This document shows, in pieces, positions 43,402-55,700 of a DNA stretch of 64,000 bases (position 1 is the stretch's first letter; each line of letters starts with the position of its first letter). The position numbers and the translations under genes are program-made. The stretch is taken from positions 992,001 to 1,056,000 of the forward strand of contig FMBT01000291.1 in NCBI GenBank assembly GCA_900095095.1. The letters are read 5' to 3'. This DNA comes from Fragilariopsis cylindrus CCMP1102 (taxonomy: Eukaryota > Bacillariophyta > Bacillariophyceae > Bacillariales > Bacillariaceae). The notes beneath the pieces are model-generated. The model saw nothing but the letters and a program-made list of their open reading frames with translations. It searched no databases and was not told the DNA's origin.

Positions 43402-45642
43402 CTATAAAGTGTATAATCGGCGTTGTGATTTCAAATTAATAAAAGACGAGTGGTAGCATAGGAAGGATTGAAAAAGTTAGTTGTGAATCGAATCGATAGG
43501 TCGGTAGTTGCATTGCGGTGAAGGTAGAATACAGTATTTATTTGATTGATAGCAAGTTTAAAGTACGGTCCGCTTGTCGAGAATTAAACCTCATCAAAAA
43601 ACACAACAAATACAAATATTATATGCAACGAGAAGGAAAAATAATCATGTGCTAAATAATAATAGTGTGAAAGCAAGCAAAAGCGCGCCGAAATACGTCG
43701 AAAACGCACGCGTGCCCTTTTTTGAAAAAGAGGAAAAATGTTGTGCGCGCTAATCTCTCGCTTGTTATTGCTCTTTCATTATCGGACCGAAAATTTTGTG
43801 AAGGCGTCGCAGCTTTTCTTTTTCGTAGAGAGAAAAGGAAAGACTGTGATGAAATGAATGCATGGATGGATGATATGCTCAGCAGTAAAGTTTCATTTAC
43901 ACCGTGTTTTAATAAATTAATTGTCTGCGAGGACAAGTAATCGTACTAACAGCGCTGGCGGAGTCGAAAAACTCATGTTCTTCGTACATGCATTTATTTT
44001 TCTTTACAAACATCAAAACGAGAGGATCGGCATCATCGATCGTTATTGAATACGAATGAAATTTGTATGATAAATTGTTTTCGTTTCATAAATAAGGATT
44101 TCATGCTCTTTTGCTCATGTTCCGTAGTGTACGATGTCGTTGTTGTTTGTTTGTTCGTTTCGATCGATCGATCGAATTGTTGTCATTTTCTTACCTCCTC
44201 CCATACTAGCTAGTACAAATACTTTCAATTGTTGAATACTCTATTCTAATGTTTCCGTGTTGATACAGGAATGTGTCTGTCGGTAATACAACTAATAGTA
44301 TCTGCTATTCGATGTAAATCACAGCCTGCATTCAATGTACTAGTGTACAAGTATTGTGTGTTTAGCAATTTTTGTATGCTTATTTATTGTTCATGCTTTT
44401 TGCGCTGTGTAATAAATTATTTTGCTTTGAAAAACTTTGCAGTGCACATATAAACGCGCCCGTCAGAAACACAACGCATTCGTCTCTCTAAGTATTAATT
44501 TTGTTCAACTGTAGATTTTGGGTTGAACGGTGATTCAGCCGTTGAGGCTTATATAGAAGTTTATCATTTACGTCATAAGAAACCAAATCTATGCCCTTTT
44601 CCTTAACCCGCAAAACCATCATGACATGTGTGCTGAGTTCGCGGATTTCAAAATTCAACAAAAAAATGAATCCTTTGCCACATTTCTTTGTCACCATTTG
44701 TCAAACAAAGACAATCAACCAATTACAGTTTAATTGTTGTACCATACTTACAATCATTGCACATTTTCAGCAATAGTGCAACAACAGCTTTTGCTGAACG
44801 TGTACAGTACAATTGATTGTTGTAACAAAAACCAATGCTACAATAAGAAGAAGAAGAAGAAGAAGAGGAGCCGCATTTCATTTACAAGATAAAAATTGAA
44901 TTAGAATCAAGGCGCATATTCCAAACATATTGATCAATTAGGATGATAGGATGTTTGTAGCAGCAATCTTGTTTTTTTAGACCTATAATGGTTATGTAGA
45001 GGGATTATATCTCCTGTTCATTTAGTTAGTAGTGTAGTATGATAAACGTCATAGTGTGAGATAAGGGAATGGAAATCAATCATCCATCACTAATCATGTG
45101 TAGGGATTTTCATACCCCACACAGCCTAAAATGTCTAATCTAATATAACAACATTGACACACACATCATCATACAAAACACATCAAGAATCACACTACAA
45201 TGTAATCTATGTGGTGTATATTTCTACAGGGGGATTTACATGATTATTATGAGTTTTAGAAAATGGCAGTTAAGGAGGAGAAGAATGGGGCTCATATTTT
45301 GAACCAGGACACCACACGCAGCAGTAACAAAAAAATGATTTCTCTAATAGAAAAGAAATATGAGAATAATTGAAGACACACTGCTTTTGGATTGCAACTG
45401 TAGATTGGAAGACATACAAAAGAAAATTAAACCCCTACAAAAAGAAGAAGTCCAGCTGCTATTGTGAGGCTCAAGAAAGTTTTCGATAAACGGAAGCAAT
45501 TACAGCTAATAATAAGGTAAAGAAAGTGGGGTTAAAATAATGTGTCATCTCACTTTTAATAAAATTCAACTCCATTACATTGTCGAGATTTTTTTATTTT
45601 TATTCCTTATATTTGTATTTGTAACTCGGTGAAGATAGACTT
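43402..45642. other. 2.2-kb intergenic region
   Basis: Upstream of the phosphatase and downstream of Sec23. The 43650-43940 segment is open on both strands and locally CG-richer, but neither reading resembles a protein. It includes the AAG microsatellite at 44845-44865. No RNA gene was recognised. Confidence 0.4.
44845..44865. repeat. AAG microsatellite
   Basis: Seven AAG units in noncoding DNA. Confidence 0.9.
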
Positions 45643-48078
45643 TTACTGTTGCACCGCAAGTTTTGTCAAGTGCTCCATAAAAACTCGTAATGAAACATCG
45701 TCAGTATAGACTTGAGTACCTGTTCCACCACCGTCTAAGTCAGAATTGTGAGTGGAACTTGGATTAAGTCTAGCCATCAAGAAACGGGCGTCACTTTTAT
45801 GTTGATCACAAACAACAAAACGAGGAACGGGTGTACGGGAATCCATAATCAGACATGCATCAGCCTGTGGCGCCTCCAGTAATTGTCTAAAGGCTGCATG
45901 TTCGTCGTGTTCTTGATACCCTTCTTCACGCCATGCCGCGATCGTTTCGCCGTGGAAGACCACCACTTGAAAGAATGTATCCAACAACAAGATAGTATCC
46001 GGTCGGACACTATCGGAATCCAACAATACCGGTTGAGGTGGACCATTGAATCCGTAAGACAAAAGTGTAGGTTGGATCATAATCAAAGAATTGGTAGTAT
46101 TTTGTTGGATCAAATCGTAACGATGTCTAGATGCCTCATCTGGGCTAGAATTAAACACATCGAGGAAATTAGATCGTCTCAAATGAAACATGAACTGCGG
46201 GTACATGCTAAATTCAGGAGTAAGGTGAAAGCTGGCAGGATTATCAGGTTGGTAATCAGCAAATTTAGCGCATAATCGAATCAACGATCGGTCGACCCAT
46301 CGAAGGACATCGGCAACTTCATCCGAGTCTGTTTGATGAACGGCCAGCCGAGCCGTCAAGACGGCCGCTGCCTCTTGATCAAAGGAAGCGCGAACCGGGG
46401 AATTTTGTGCATCGAAGTTGGATGGTTCTCCATCCTTCGCAGTCGGTGGATTGTACCATGGCCCACACAATGTAGTTGCTCGCATCCTTGTCTTTCCAGC
46501 TGAATTCTGGTACTTCGTTAAGAACTGAATGTATCGACGTTTATTTTCTGGAAGAGGATTATTGCCATTATTGGTTACGTCGAAGTAAATGGCAACAGTA
46601 GTCTCGGGTCCTAATCCACCTAAACTCCAGGCACTTGTTCCTCCCTTACCGACCTCCAAGTCAGAAACGTTTGATCCGTGCTTATTGAGAGATGTTCCGG
46701 CACCGATGGCACCACTAACCTTGAATTCGCGACTCGTAAAAACTTCCAGAGTGGCACCAAATGCCATGGACATTATCCCACCATCTTGGGGTACGTCATC
46801 TGCGTATTTATTGAATACACGCTTGAGTGTTTCCTGGTAGGCAGTCTGTCCAAAAGAATCAGCCAACAACATTATACCACCGGTCGCTTCCACAAGACAA
46901 CGCATCTCCAACATACCCACTTGATCCAAAGAACAGGCAAAGATGTCAACAACATGATAAGCCGATGTGGGTGGTATAGCTGATGATTTATTCTTCTTTT
47001 CGTTTTTACCACCAGTACCCAATGCAGCTGGGTTGGTTAGCTTGGCGTAGAATTCGCAGGCCGGTTGATAAAGAGGTTCGGCTTTCTTTTGCAAGTCCTG
47101 ATGTGATCTCATATCATCCTCCTTAAGACGAGAAACGACAGCTCCAGGTCCCGACGTACATGGACCACCCGTAAATAGCATAACTCTAGCACCCCCGCGA
47201 GGGATAGCTAAATGCAATAATGACATGGCAACACTCAATGCTGCACCAGTGGCTCTGGCTGGACGTTTGTCCGATGGTACCGGCCAGGGATCTTTCCGGA
47301 TATCTTCAAGGATTGATTCAACGACGAAGGAACATTCAGATACGGGCAAGATAAATCTCTTTAAGATCTGTTGTCCCGGAGATTCTGGAGGTACAGGAGC
47401 TCCACCACTTGGATCTTGCTGTTGGGGACGTCCTCCCGTGCATCCCAACAACTCTCCCACGCGACCAGGTGCATATTCCCGATTCCCTCTTAAGATGTAA
47501 GCCTTGCTAATACTTTCACTAGCTAATTCGTATACATTGATATTCGTTCCATACGTAATAATTCCTACACGACAATCAGGAGGTAAAAGATTCAAAGCTT
47601 GCGTCAAGGAATCGGCGAGTTCAGCTAGTTCCTCCTTCGAATTGGTACATGAATCAAGGACGAAAAGAAAAGTAGGTGGACCCTGATCGGGAACTGTCTG
47701 CAATTCGTACTCGCATGTGCTGTATTGCGGGATAAGTTCAGCTGGAAGATTTTGTTCGGTAATGTTTTCCGCATAATGAGGAGGGAAATGATTGCGCGTC
47801 AAACAAAATGGGCAAGTCCAAAGCTTAGAACGGAAATCAACTTGACAGTATGGATTTAAAACAGCATGACAGGTAGCCGAAGAACAACGAATGGGATCAT
47901 ATGGCAGGGCAGTTGCTGGACTGTAGTTGGGATGAATTTTCTTCATAGGGGTGTAAAGTGCTCCAATTGGTGCAACACATCTCGTTGCCTCAAGCCGTGA
48001 AGATGGCCAACAATGATATGACAGCCGAGTGCCCGACATTTCCTCGAGCTGGGTAACATCCCAACCTCCCTCTTGCAT
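45643..48078 (-). CDS. SEC23: COPII coat subunit Sec23
   Basis: A single exon of 811 residues from ATG 48078 to TAA. Domains appear in order: an N-terminal beta-barrel start with the GALYTPMK signature (39-46), a zinc finger with Cys65, Cys70, Cys89 and Cys92, a trunk/vWA-like domain (about 125-400, [38 protein letters not shown]), a beta-sandwich, an all-helical part ([14 protein letters not shown]) and a gelsolin domain near the C-terminus ([21 protein letters not shown]). Sec23 is the Sar1 GTPase-activating subunit that pairs with Sec24 on ER exit vesicles. Length is normal (about 770 in animals and yeast). No Sec24 lies nearby. Confidence 0.96.
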   Translation of the reverse strand: MQEGGWDVTQLEEMSGTRLSYHCWPSSRLEATRCVAPIGALYTPMKKIHPNYSPATALPYDPIRCSSATCHAVLNPYCQVDFRSKLWTCPFCLTRNHFPPHYAENITEQNLPAELIPQYSTCEYELQTVPDQGPPTFLFVLDSCTNSKEELAELADSLTQALNLLPPDCRVGIITYGTNINVYELASESISKAYILRGNREYAPGRVGELLGCTGGRPQQQDPSGGAPVPPESPGQQILKRFILPVSECSFVVESILEDIRKDPWPVPSDKRPARATGAALSVAMSLLHLAIPRGGARVMLFTGGPCTSGPGAVVSRLKEDDMRSHQDLQKKAEPLYQPACEFYAKLTNPAALGTGGKNEKKNKSSAIPPTSAYHVVDIFACSLDQVGMLEMRCLVEATGGIMLLADSFGQTAYQETLKRVFNKYADDVPQDGGIMSMAFGATLEVFTSREFKVSGAIGAGTSLNKHGSNVSDLEVGKGGTSAWSLGGLGPETTVAIYFDVTNNGNNPLPENKRRYIQFLTKYQNSAGKTRMRATTLCGPWYNPPTAKDGEPSNFDAQNSPVRASFDQEAAAVLTARLAVHQTDSDEVADVLRWVDRSLIRLCAKFADYQPDNPASFHLTPEFSMYPQFMFHLRRSNFLDVFNSSPDEASRHRYDLIQQNTTNSLIMIQPTLLSYGFNGPPQPVLLDSDSVRPDTILLLDTFFQVVVFHGETIAAWREEGYQEHDEHAAFRQLLEAPQADACLIMDSRTPVPRFVVCDQHKSDARFLMARLNPSSTHNSDLDGGGTGTQVYTDDVSLRVFMEHLTKLAVQQ

Positions 48079-48545
48079 TTTGTTATTTTTCTTTATTTAA
48101 TATATATAATAGATAGATTAAGTAGATCGATGAGATACAACAAGGAATAATGTCGTAAGTGATCGATTCTTACTGTAGATGAGTGTTGGTTTGAAAAAGA
48201 AGTACAATAATGTTGGTCGAGGTAGCAACAACAAAAATGGTTTTGACAATGAATGACCTCTACGGTACTGAATACCCACCCCCCTTGCATACACTAACGC
48301 CAACGTAAGATAAAATCGCACATCTTTTGAAGGAAATTTTTCGGCGTTTTCAATGCCTTTAGTTACGGGACTGGACGATTTTCAGTCACGCTACGTATCT
48401 TCGCATTATGAAATTTGAAAATTTAAAAATTCTCGCCATACTTTTTTACTTATCACTTTTCACTTTATTGCTACACAAACAATAATTTGTAAGGCAAGGA
48501 GGAAAAAGGAGGTAGTTCTTGAGATAAAATCTACATGAAGATCCA
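48079..48545. other. divergent intergenic region
   Basis: Promoters of Sec23 and the secreted-protein gene. Short minus-strand open frames (48093-48321) have no recognisable content. Confidence 0.4.
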
Positions 48546-49336
48546 ATGAAGACGAAGTCGTTGCCGATCGTGGCAATTTGTCGTCAACAGAACAAGAATA
48601 AATATTCTCCTACTATTTGGCAGTTGTTGGTTATTTTCGTGATTGTGTCTTTTGAACAAACGAAATCGTCATCAGTCCACGCATATGCCAATTGGTTAAA
48701 ATGTTATATAGAATTGGACGATGAGGAAGAAGTCATCATGCATAAGCATATAATTCCCTTTGAACAATCTCAGGAAAAAGTATACATTGAAGTTCAACCG
48801 TATGTCAGCAATAGTAGAAGTAGTATGTGGATGGCATCTACGCAGCAAAATTATCATGACCTTTTCCCATCATCGAAAGAAACGGAAAGTGTTACAGCAA
48901 CAACGACGACGACGATACGACGTCGTCGTTACTGAAGCTTCGTCTCAAAGTACCACCAAGTATGAAACAAAAAGGCGTGCAGTTTGTTGTGGAAGTGAAA
49001 GCAAATGGTGTATCCTTCGTCGGTCCGGGTATTATGTGCGATGGAGATCGAGCTTATTCTAAACAGTATGATCAACATGTCCTACTACAAATCAATTCCA
49101 CTATGGTTTCAGCAGCAGCAGCAGCAAACGAGAACGAAGAAGTTGAAGGGTCCTCGGAAATAGATTTCCTAGTGGGAGATGTGGAAATTGTTGCTGGCTG
49201 GGCCTCCGGATACAAAGCAGTCAGTCTAACTCCAAAGATGATATTGAGACGAAGTGGTAGTCTCAAAGATACGATGAATGAATCGAACGATTCTACTGCT
49301 AGCTTTAAGAAAGATGAAGGAGGTGAAGAATTATAG
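48546..49336 (+). CDS. unknown secreted or lumenal protein (one frame break)
   Basis: ATG 48546 opens a frame ending at 48935. A second frame to the TAA at 49334-49336 joins it if one A is added near 48899-48905, giving 263 residues. A hydrophobic signal segment (about 24-36, IWQLLVIFVIVSF) precedes VHAYANWLKCYIELD, with aromatic residues soon after the likely cleavage site. The middle is short and Ser/Thr/Asp-rich. The C-terminal part looks folded: QFVVEVKANGVSFVGPG, HVLLQINSTM and VEIVAGWASGYKAVSLTPKMIL. The protein ends in GEEL, which resembles but does not match an ER-retention signal. No family was recognised. Confidence 0.65.
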
Positions 49337-49839
49337 TTTCTATCTTCGTGTGTATATATATATATATATATATATACATATATATACTTGAGTAGTGAGG
49401 GTCTGTGAGTTAGGATATAGACAAGGTTTCAAATGAAAATCTCCCTTTCAACAAGTACAAAAGTGTAATAGATCTTCAACGATACTAGGAGAAATACACG
49501 AGGTTCGGTGCTGATTAATTGCGAATTATGTTGACACAACACTGTGCACATAGTAGATATTACCTCAGAGAATGGGTAAGCCCTTGTCCTTTGATTGACT
49601 GATCTAAATAGTTAATATGTAACGCTAATAACAACACACAGCTGTTTTCGTCAAAGATATTAAAGGAGATGATGAGCGAATGCTATTTGATGGAATGCAC
49701 CAACTAGCTAGACACTTAAATTAGAAACAAGACGAAAGTACAATATTGTAAAAAATTAACTTCCTTCATTAATTCTATTAATAATGTTATCGTCTTTCCT
49801 TTTCCTTCGGATGACTTCATTTCTCTTTCACTACTATAG
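49337..49839. other. convergent intergenic stretch with TA repeat
   Basis: 3' flanks of two converging genes, with the TA microsatellite at 49353-49376. Nothing else was seen. Confidence 0.45.
49353..49376. repeat. TA microsatellite
   Basis: Twelve TA units just downstream of the secreted-protein stop codon. Confidence 0.9.
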
Positions 49840-52049
49840 CTAGTAGAGTTTTTCTTTCTTTACTTCACTTTTGATTTTAGTAGGTGAAGACGACCCTTTT
49901 GATTTTGCTGACGGTTTGTCACCGGAACGTCGTGAAAATACGAACCTCAGTGGAGTGAAACGAATAACGATTGAAAGCAAGGACGTCAAAATCCACCAGA
50001 ACAATCCAAAAATGCGACGACGAAAAAGAATTGTAATTAATAATAGTGATCCTTGCATCAATGCAAACAAACTTTCCTGAGGATGGGCGCACGATTTTTT
50101 CCATGATTCCATGAAATGCATGGGAGGCGGATTATTCTTTAGAAAATCAACTTCTTTGCTAGCTTTACGAAATTCTTCGAGTGAAGATTGACAATACTCT
50201 CCGTATAAACCTATCGTAGTTTGATGAGTTTCCTTGCCGTTCTGAACAAGTTTCTGGATCAGCGGAGATACCTGTGCATCATAGAATTTTCGACCGCCCT
50301 CGATCGTTTGCACGATCATAGGCATTGCTGCCTCGTGGAACCAATCGGATGCTCGATGGAGCGTTGGAAAGACATGTTCTTTCAAATGCGGTTCGATAAG
50401 TGTTTTGTAGTTGTCTGTAATATGTTCTTTGTAATACGGTTGAATCTTTGGCCAAAGCTCGTTCATTTGATCATTGATGAACCGTTTGGAGTATTCTAAA
50501 CCAGCTGATACATGTCCACTAGCTAATTCTAAACCATCTGATACATGTTCACTAACTATTTCGAACGCTACTCCAGCGTAATTTCGAGATTCTGCATAGA
50601 CTACAGTTGCAGTCTCCTTTGTAGTCTCCAATGTCTGGCTGAGTGTTTCCTTTGCAGTCTCCAAAGTCTGGATGTATGCGTTGGCACTGGCGTCAAACAC
50701 ATCATTTGTGAAATGAGTCATGTTGCAATACGATCTGTTAGAGCGAAGAGATCGCCAATGCTCAAGTTCCTGAAATCAAAATGAATCAATGATGAGCAGA
50801 ACGTGTTTTCGTATTATTATTAGAATATAATGATCGTACAAGTGAGAGATTGTGAAGCACTATAATTTCCATGGACTCTAAACAACACGAACAATACAAA
50901 AGGTCACGAAACAAACAACGATGTGCTCACCGATTTGGCATCATACAAAGCCTGTTCGGCAGACGACTTCTTTCCCAACATCTTTTCGGTGTATTCTTGC
51001 AGATTCTTGATCTTTTTGTTCTTTTCCGTTAGAAGTTCATCGTACTCTACCTTAATTTGCGCGAGTTCGTCCGTGATAATTGTCACTTGCTTCGACAAAT
51101 ATGTTTTTGCTTCATCTTTTGTCGTGCGTAGAACATCACCAGCTGCTTCTGCGGCCTGCTGAACAGTTTGTGTTAATTCTGTCACCTTCGTGTCGCGATC
51201 CTGTTCCACATTTTCCACGGCGACTTTCATTGCGGCTGTCAATTCTGCCACCTTCGTGTCACGATCTTGTTTTAGATGTTCTATCTCATCTTTCATTTCT
51301 GTTATCACTTTTGAAACCGTTGCATCCCGATCAGCTTCTAGGGAGGCAATCATCGTAGCCTTTTCTTTTTTCGCCTTTTCTAGTTCCGAGCTTAAAGTTG
51401 ATTCCAGTTCCTCGATGATCTCATCTTTCCCTTTTTTCAATACAAGAAAATCTGTTTGGGATTTTTCCTTTATCTGCTCTAATTCTCGAACCGATTCTTC
51501 CTTCAATGAAGAAATAATGTCATCCTTTTCATCTTTCAACAACGTCAATTCTTTCATGGATCTGTCTTTCTCTACTTTTAAGGCTCTTGCAATTTCGATT
51601 TCGATTGCACCTCGTGCATCCCGTTCCTCGATCAAATTACTTTCCGATTGTATCAGGACATTTTCTAGGTGGGTTATTTTCTCGAGCGCCAATTTGTGGT
51701 CCGCCAAGGTCTCATCACGCTCCTTCTTCATGACGGCGACATCGTCGTTTGCTTGTACCAATGCCGAAGCCAATTGTCCGTCACATGTCGCTTCTTTTTT
51801 TGCCGCAGAATCTTGCAGCACCGTTCCAGTTGCGGCATCATAATCTACGTTTCCGGAACTGCCTTTTTCTTCCAACAGTCGACGACGACGGTTTTTTTTT
51901 GGATTTCCTTGTCGATCCGCATCATTTTTATTACCGGTCATCATATCGCCGATTCGCGAAAGCAAGTTTTTACCGCTAGCTAAACCAACTACACATAATA
52001 GGATCAACGATACAAATAATGGAACGAAACGATGTTGCTGAATCTTCAT
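49840..52049 (-). CDS. signal-peptide coiled-coil protein with C-terminal membrane hairpin (682 aa)
   Basis: Exon 1 is 52049-50931 and exon 2 is 50769-49840, with a 161-bp GTGAGC...TTCAG intron in phase 0. ATG 52049 (MKIQQHR) is chosen because it directly precedes a signal peptide (VPLFVSLILLCVVGLASG). A basic RRRRLLEEK patch follows. Residues about 100-373 form a long heptad-rich coiled coil with repeated units (EQDRDTKVTELT, LKQDRDTKVAELT). Exon 2 encodes more amphipathic helix (TLETAKETLSQTLETTKETA), then two hydrophobic stretches (about 607-645, ALMQGSLLLITILF and GLFWWILTSLLSIVIRF) and a basic Lys/Ser tail. The architecture suggests a lumenal rod anchored in a membrane, perhaps ER, but no family was recognised. 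It ends in TAG. Confidence 0.75.
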
Positions 52050-52708
52050 GGTTGTTGCGGCGCCTGAAGAAAAAGTTGTTACTGCAAAATGCCTTCTTGC
52101 TTTTTTATATGTTGCTATAATAAGAAAGTGACTAGAAATCTTAATATCATCGTCAACCGTCAAAAATATTTCAAAATGAGTAAGACTCTATTTAAAATTA
52201 TGTGAATTTTAAATCTAGAGATTAAAACTTGTGGTGACTGGACCGCGCGAAAAAAACGGCTTACGAAACAAAATCGAAAAATCGTCTCCCCCCTTGTTCG
52301 ACGAAGTTTACGGCGACACTATTTTTTAATTTGTGGATAATTTTTGTACATACTATAGTAGAGCGTGTACACAATTCATACCGCTAACGAAACTCTGACT
52401 ACGTACTAACTACGTACTTCCTACATTTCTTTGTAGGCCGCATTTAATATTCCAGTACGGTCTAATAAATAACATGCACAAATTAGAAAAATGTAATACT
52501 GAAGTAATACTGAGTTATTAGTCGTGAATATTTCATCAGAAAGATTGTGGATGAAAAGAATAGAAGTTTAAAAGTCGTGATTGCAGGTTTTATTGCGTAT
52601 TTGTAATTAATGATTAAGTTAGTCTTTACAATGTACTTGCGTACTGACTCAACCAGCACTTTTTCTTCCTTCTCTTTCGAGATATAAAAATTGAACACAT
52701 CTTCGCTC
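52050..52708. other. intergenic stretch between tandem minus-strand genes
   Basis: Upstream of the coiled-coil gene and downstream of the nucleoporin. The open frame 52483-52785 overlaps the nucleoporin end in another frame and is not credible. Otherwise featureless. Confidence 0.4.
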
Positions 52709-55700
52709 CTATCTCGGTCGACGAGCTTTGACGATGCGACGCCGACTTGTAGCGGGAGTTCTTCCCCTATTGCTGGTATTCCCACCAGTTCCTAAGCTAA
52801 ATTGGCCTCCAGCTTGAGCATTGGGTGGAGCATTGGGTGTTGTGTGACCGAATCCCCCCGCCTGCGCTTGTTGTTGAGGTGGTGCTTGTTGACCAAATCC
52901 CCCACCACCAAATCCACCCGGTGTAGGGGTTAGTGTAGTACCACCGCCACCAAATCCTCCCATACCAGGCGTTTGCGAAGTACCACCGCCAAATCCTCCC
53001 ATACCAGGAGTTGGTGCAGTACCACCAAATGGTAATGGAGCAGAAACACCTGAAGGTTGTGCAATACCAAACGTGGTGGACGTGTTAAAGCCACCAGAAG
53101 CATTATTATTCCCGAAAGGCTGAGCAGGAGCAGGTGCAGGCGTCGAACCAAACCCACTACCAAATTGCTGTCCAGGAACGGGCGTTGAATTGGCAAATGG
53201 TTGTTGAGCTGGCGCGGGTGTAGAACCAAACGTAGTTGACGATTGCGCAGGTGTTGTCGAGCCGAAAGGAACGGCGGATCCAAAGCTAGGATTAGGTGCT
53301 GGCGCAGGAGTTGAACCAAACTGTATGGAAGTAGTTGCTGGTGCAGGCCCTGTCGAACCAAACGTAGGACCGGCTGCCGGTGTGGAACCAAAATTAATGG
53401 GAGCAGATGAAGCAGGAGTTGAGCCAAAGAGGCCTGATTCGCTGGCCGGTGGTGGAAATGACGGAGCAGGAGCTGGGACGGTGCTATTATTATCCAAGGT
53501 GTTACCAAATGCAATCGGAACAGGAGCAGGAACGGGAGCAGCAGATGAAGAGGTTTCATTTTGATTACTAGAGTCTGTTGACGGCTTTCCAAAAACAAAG
53601 GGTTGGGAAGCGGGAGCTGAAGTCGTTGTTCCTCCTTGAAACGATGGGGCTGCTGATGTTAGGTTACCAAACATACCAGGAACAGCTTGTGTTGACGATG
53701 AGTTATTTCCGTTGTCGAGTAGTGGATTGCTAGACGATGCAGATGACGAAGTAGTTCCGAAGGACGTGGGAGTATCATCTCTACCTCGTCTTTTTTTCTT
53801 AGAGCTACCATCATTGCCTTCGGTGGTCACGCTTCCTAGTGAAGGTACTGTAGTGTTGAAGTCGGTAGTTGCTGCTGGGACGGTGGAGGCTGCAGAGCTA
53901 GACGAAGCGGCAAAGTTCCCAAATAATGTCGCAGCGCCATTAGATTGAACGGTTGTGTTTGGTTCCGTTGAAGATGGCGGGGCAGTAGTGGGTGGTGCTG
54001 AGGTAGAAGAAGACCCGAAATTAAACACTGGCGCTGGTACCGAAGAAGCAGGTGGCGACGACGACGGTGCAGTGGTAGATGCAGGTACAGGTGCAGGTAC
54101 TGTAGTAGCAGCACCAAACTGAAAACCAACAGTACTGGCAACAGGAGTAGCCGATGATGGAGGCACTGTAGTAGCATTGCCAAAGGAAAAACCGCCAGCA
54201 CTAGTAATAGTAGTAGACGGCGTTGTTGAAGATGCTACCGCGGGTGCTGGTGTGGGTGCTGTGCTTCCACTGAAACTGAACCCCGTCGAAGATATGGCTC
54301 CGGGTGCCGGTGCGGCTGTTGTGCTTGCAGCGAAACTGAACCCCGACAAAGATATGGCTCCTCCAGCATCAGTGGATGATGGTGCTGCTACGGCTGCTCT
54401 ACTTCCACCGAAACTGAACCCGGACGAAGATATGGCTCCAGTGGTAGTCGTAGTGGATCCACCTAAAGAAGCGCCAAAGGAAAAACCTTGCGTGCCGATA
54501 CTACCTGCCGTTTCAACTTTACTATTAGCAGCAGCAGCACCGGTTGCTGTAGCTGTAGAAGTTCCGTTGGTACTTCCTGTTCCGCCGGTAGGAAGATTGA
54601 CTTCACAAGAAGCGCATTTCGATCTAGATTTTTCATTAAACACCCCACAACTTTTGCATTTAATTCTATCCTGTTGTTGCTTTAATATAGCACCAAATGA
54701 ATTCCCCCAGCCAAGTGGTTCCTTTCCTGATCTACCACACAAGCATTTTTTCTCTCTCTGATTTTTCTGTTTATTCTCTTCAACCTTAACAAATTGACAA
54801 TAGGTTTCGTCGTCTGCATTGGCAAATCCACAATCATCACATTTCCAAGTTTCTATCTTCGATCGCTTTGTATCTTGCTGATCGTCGCAATCGTCATCTT
54901 CGTCCGGTACTGTCCTATCCGTCCTCTCTGCCAGTGGCAGTTGACGGAATTGAGGAAGAGAAGGAGTGGGGTTGTATCTGGGAGTGTCCGCTAGTGATAC
55001 AGGCGGTTTTAGCATAAAACAATCAGGGGCAGTAAAATCTCCCACGATAGGTTCTCCCAATTTTTCCCGTTCATCGGATGTGCTCCAATTTTTATAGTCC
55101 CCAACCAAGTCATCCTTCGAGGCAGGCATAATGGTGAAGTCTTCTTCTTTATCTTCGTCGCTGTCGTACTTCTTCGAGGCAGTTTTTGAAGCAGGTCTTT
55201 TTGCTTTCACTAGATCACGTGATGCTATCGTTGGAATTGATTTAGATGCGCCGGTCATTCCCTCGTCATCATCATCATCGTCGTCGTCGTCATCGAAATT
55301 CCCATTGCTAGCTTCCGATTTGTATGGTGTCGCCTTCCGCTTATGCTTATTAGAGGTTCTTGATGGAGTTGAAGTTGAAACTAGATTTTCGATCGGCGTA
55401 CTGTCGTTACTCTCCTCGTTATTAAAGCCAACTCTCCTTTTTTTACGTGCGACTTCCGTGGTCGATTGATACTGATCGTCGTTTACTATTTCTCGTTTGC
55501 CATTGGTATTCTCTCGATGTTGTTGTTCATCAGGCAACCGACCGTTCGATCGTTGCTGATCAAGTAGTCGTGATCCCGGTCTACAGACAACGTTGTTGCG
55601 ATAGTTGTTATCAGCTTGAATCTTCTGGTTGGATGGTTCGATAGCGGAACGGACGTTCTTCAAGGCTGCACTTACATCGATATTATTGCCTCCTCTATTT

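Noticed and set aside
43652-43940. Overlapping open frames on both strands
   Set aside because: No family resemblance and no supporting signals; open on both strands at a locally CG-richer segment.
52483-52785. 100-codon frame overlapping the nucleoporin end
   Set aside because: Runs through the nucleoporin C-terminus in another frame and has no ATG at its start; a shadow.
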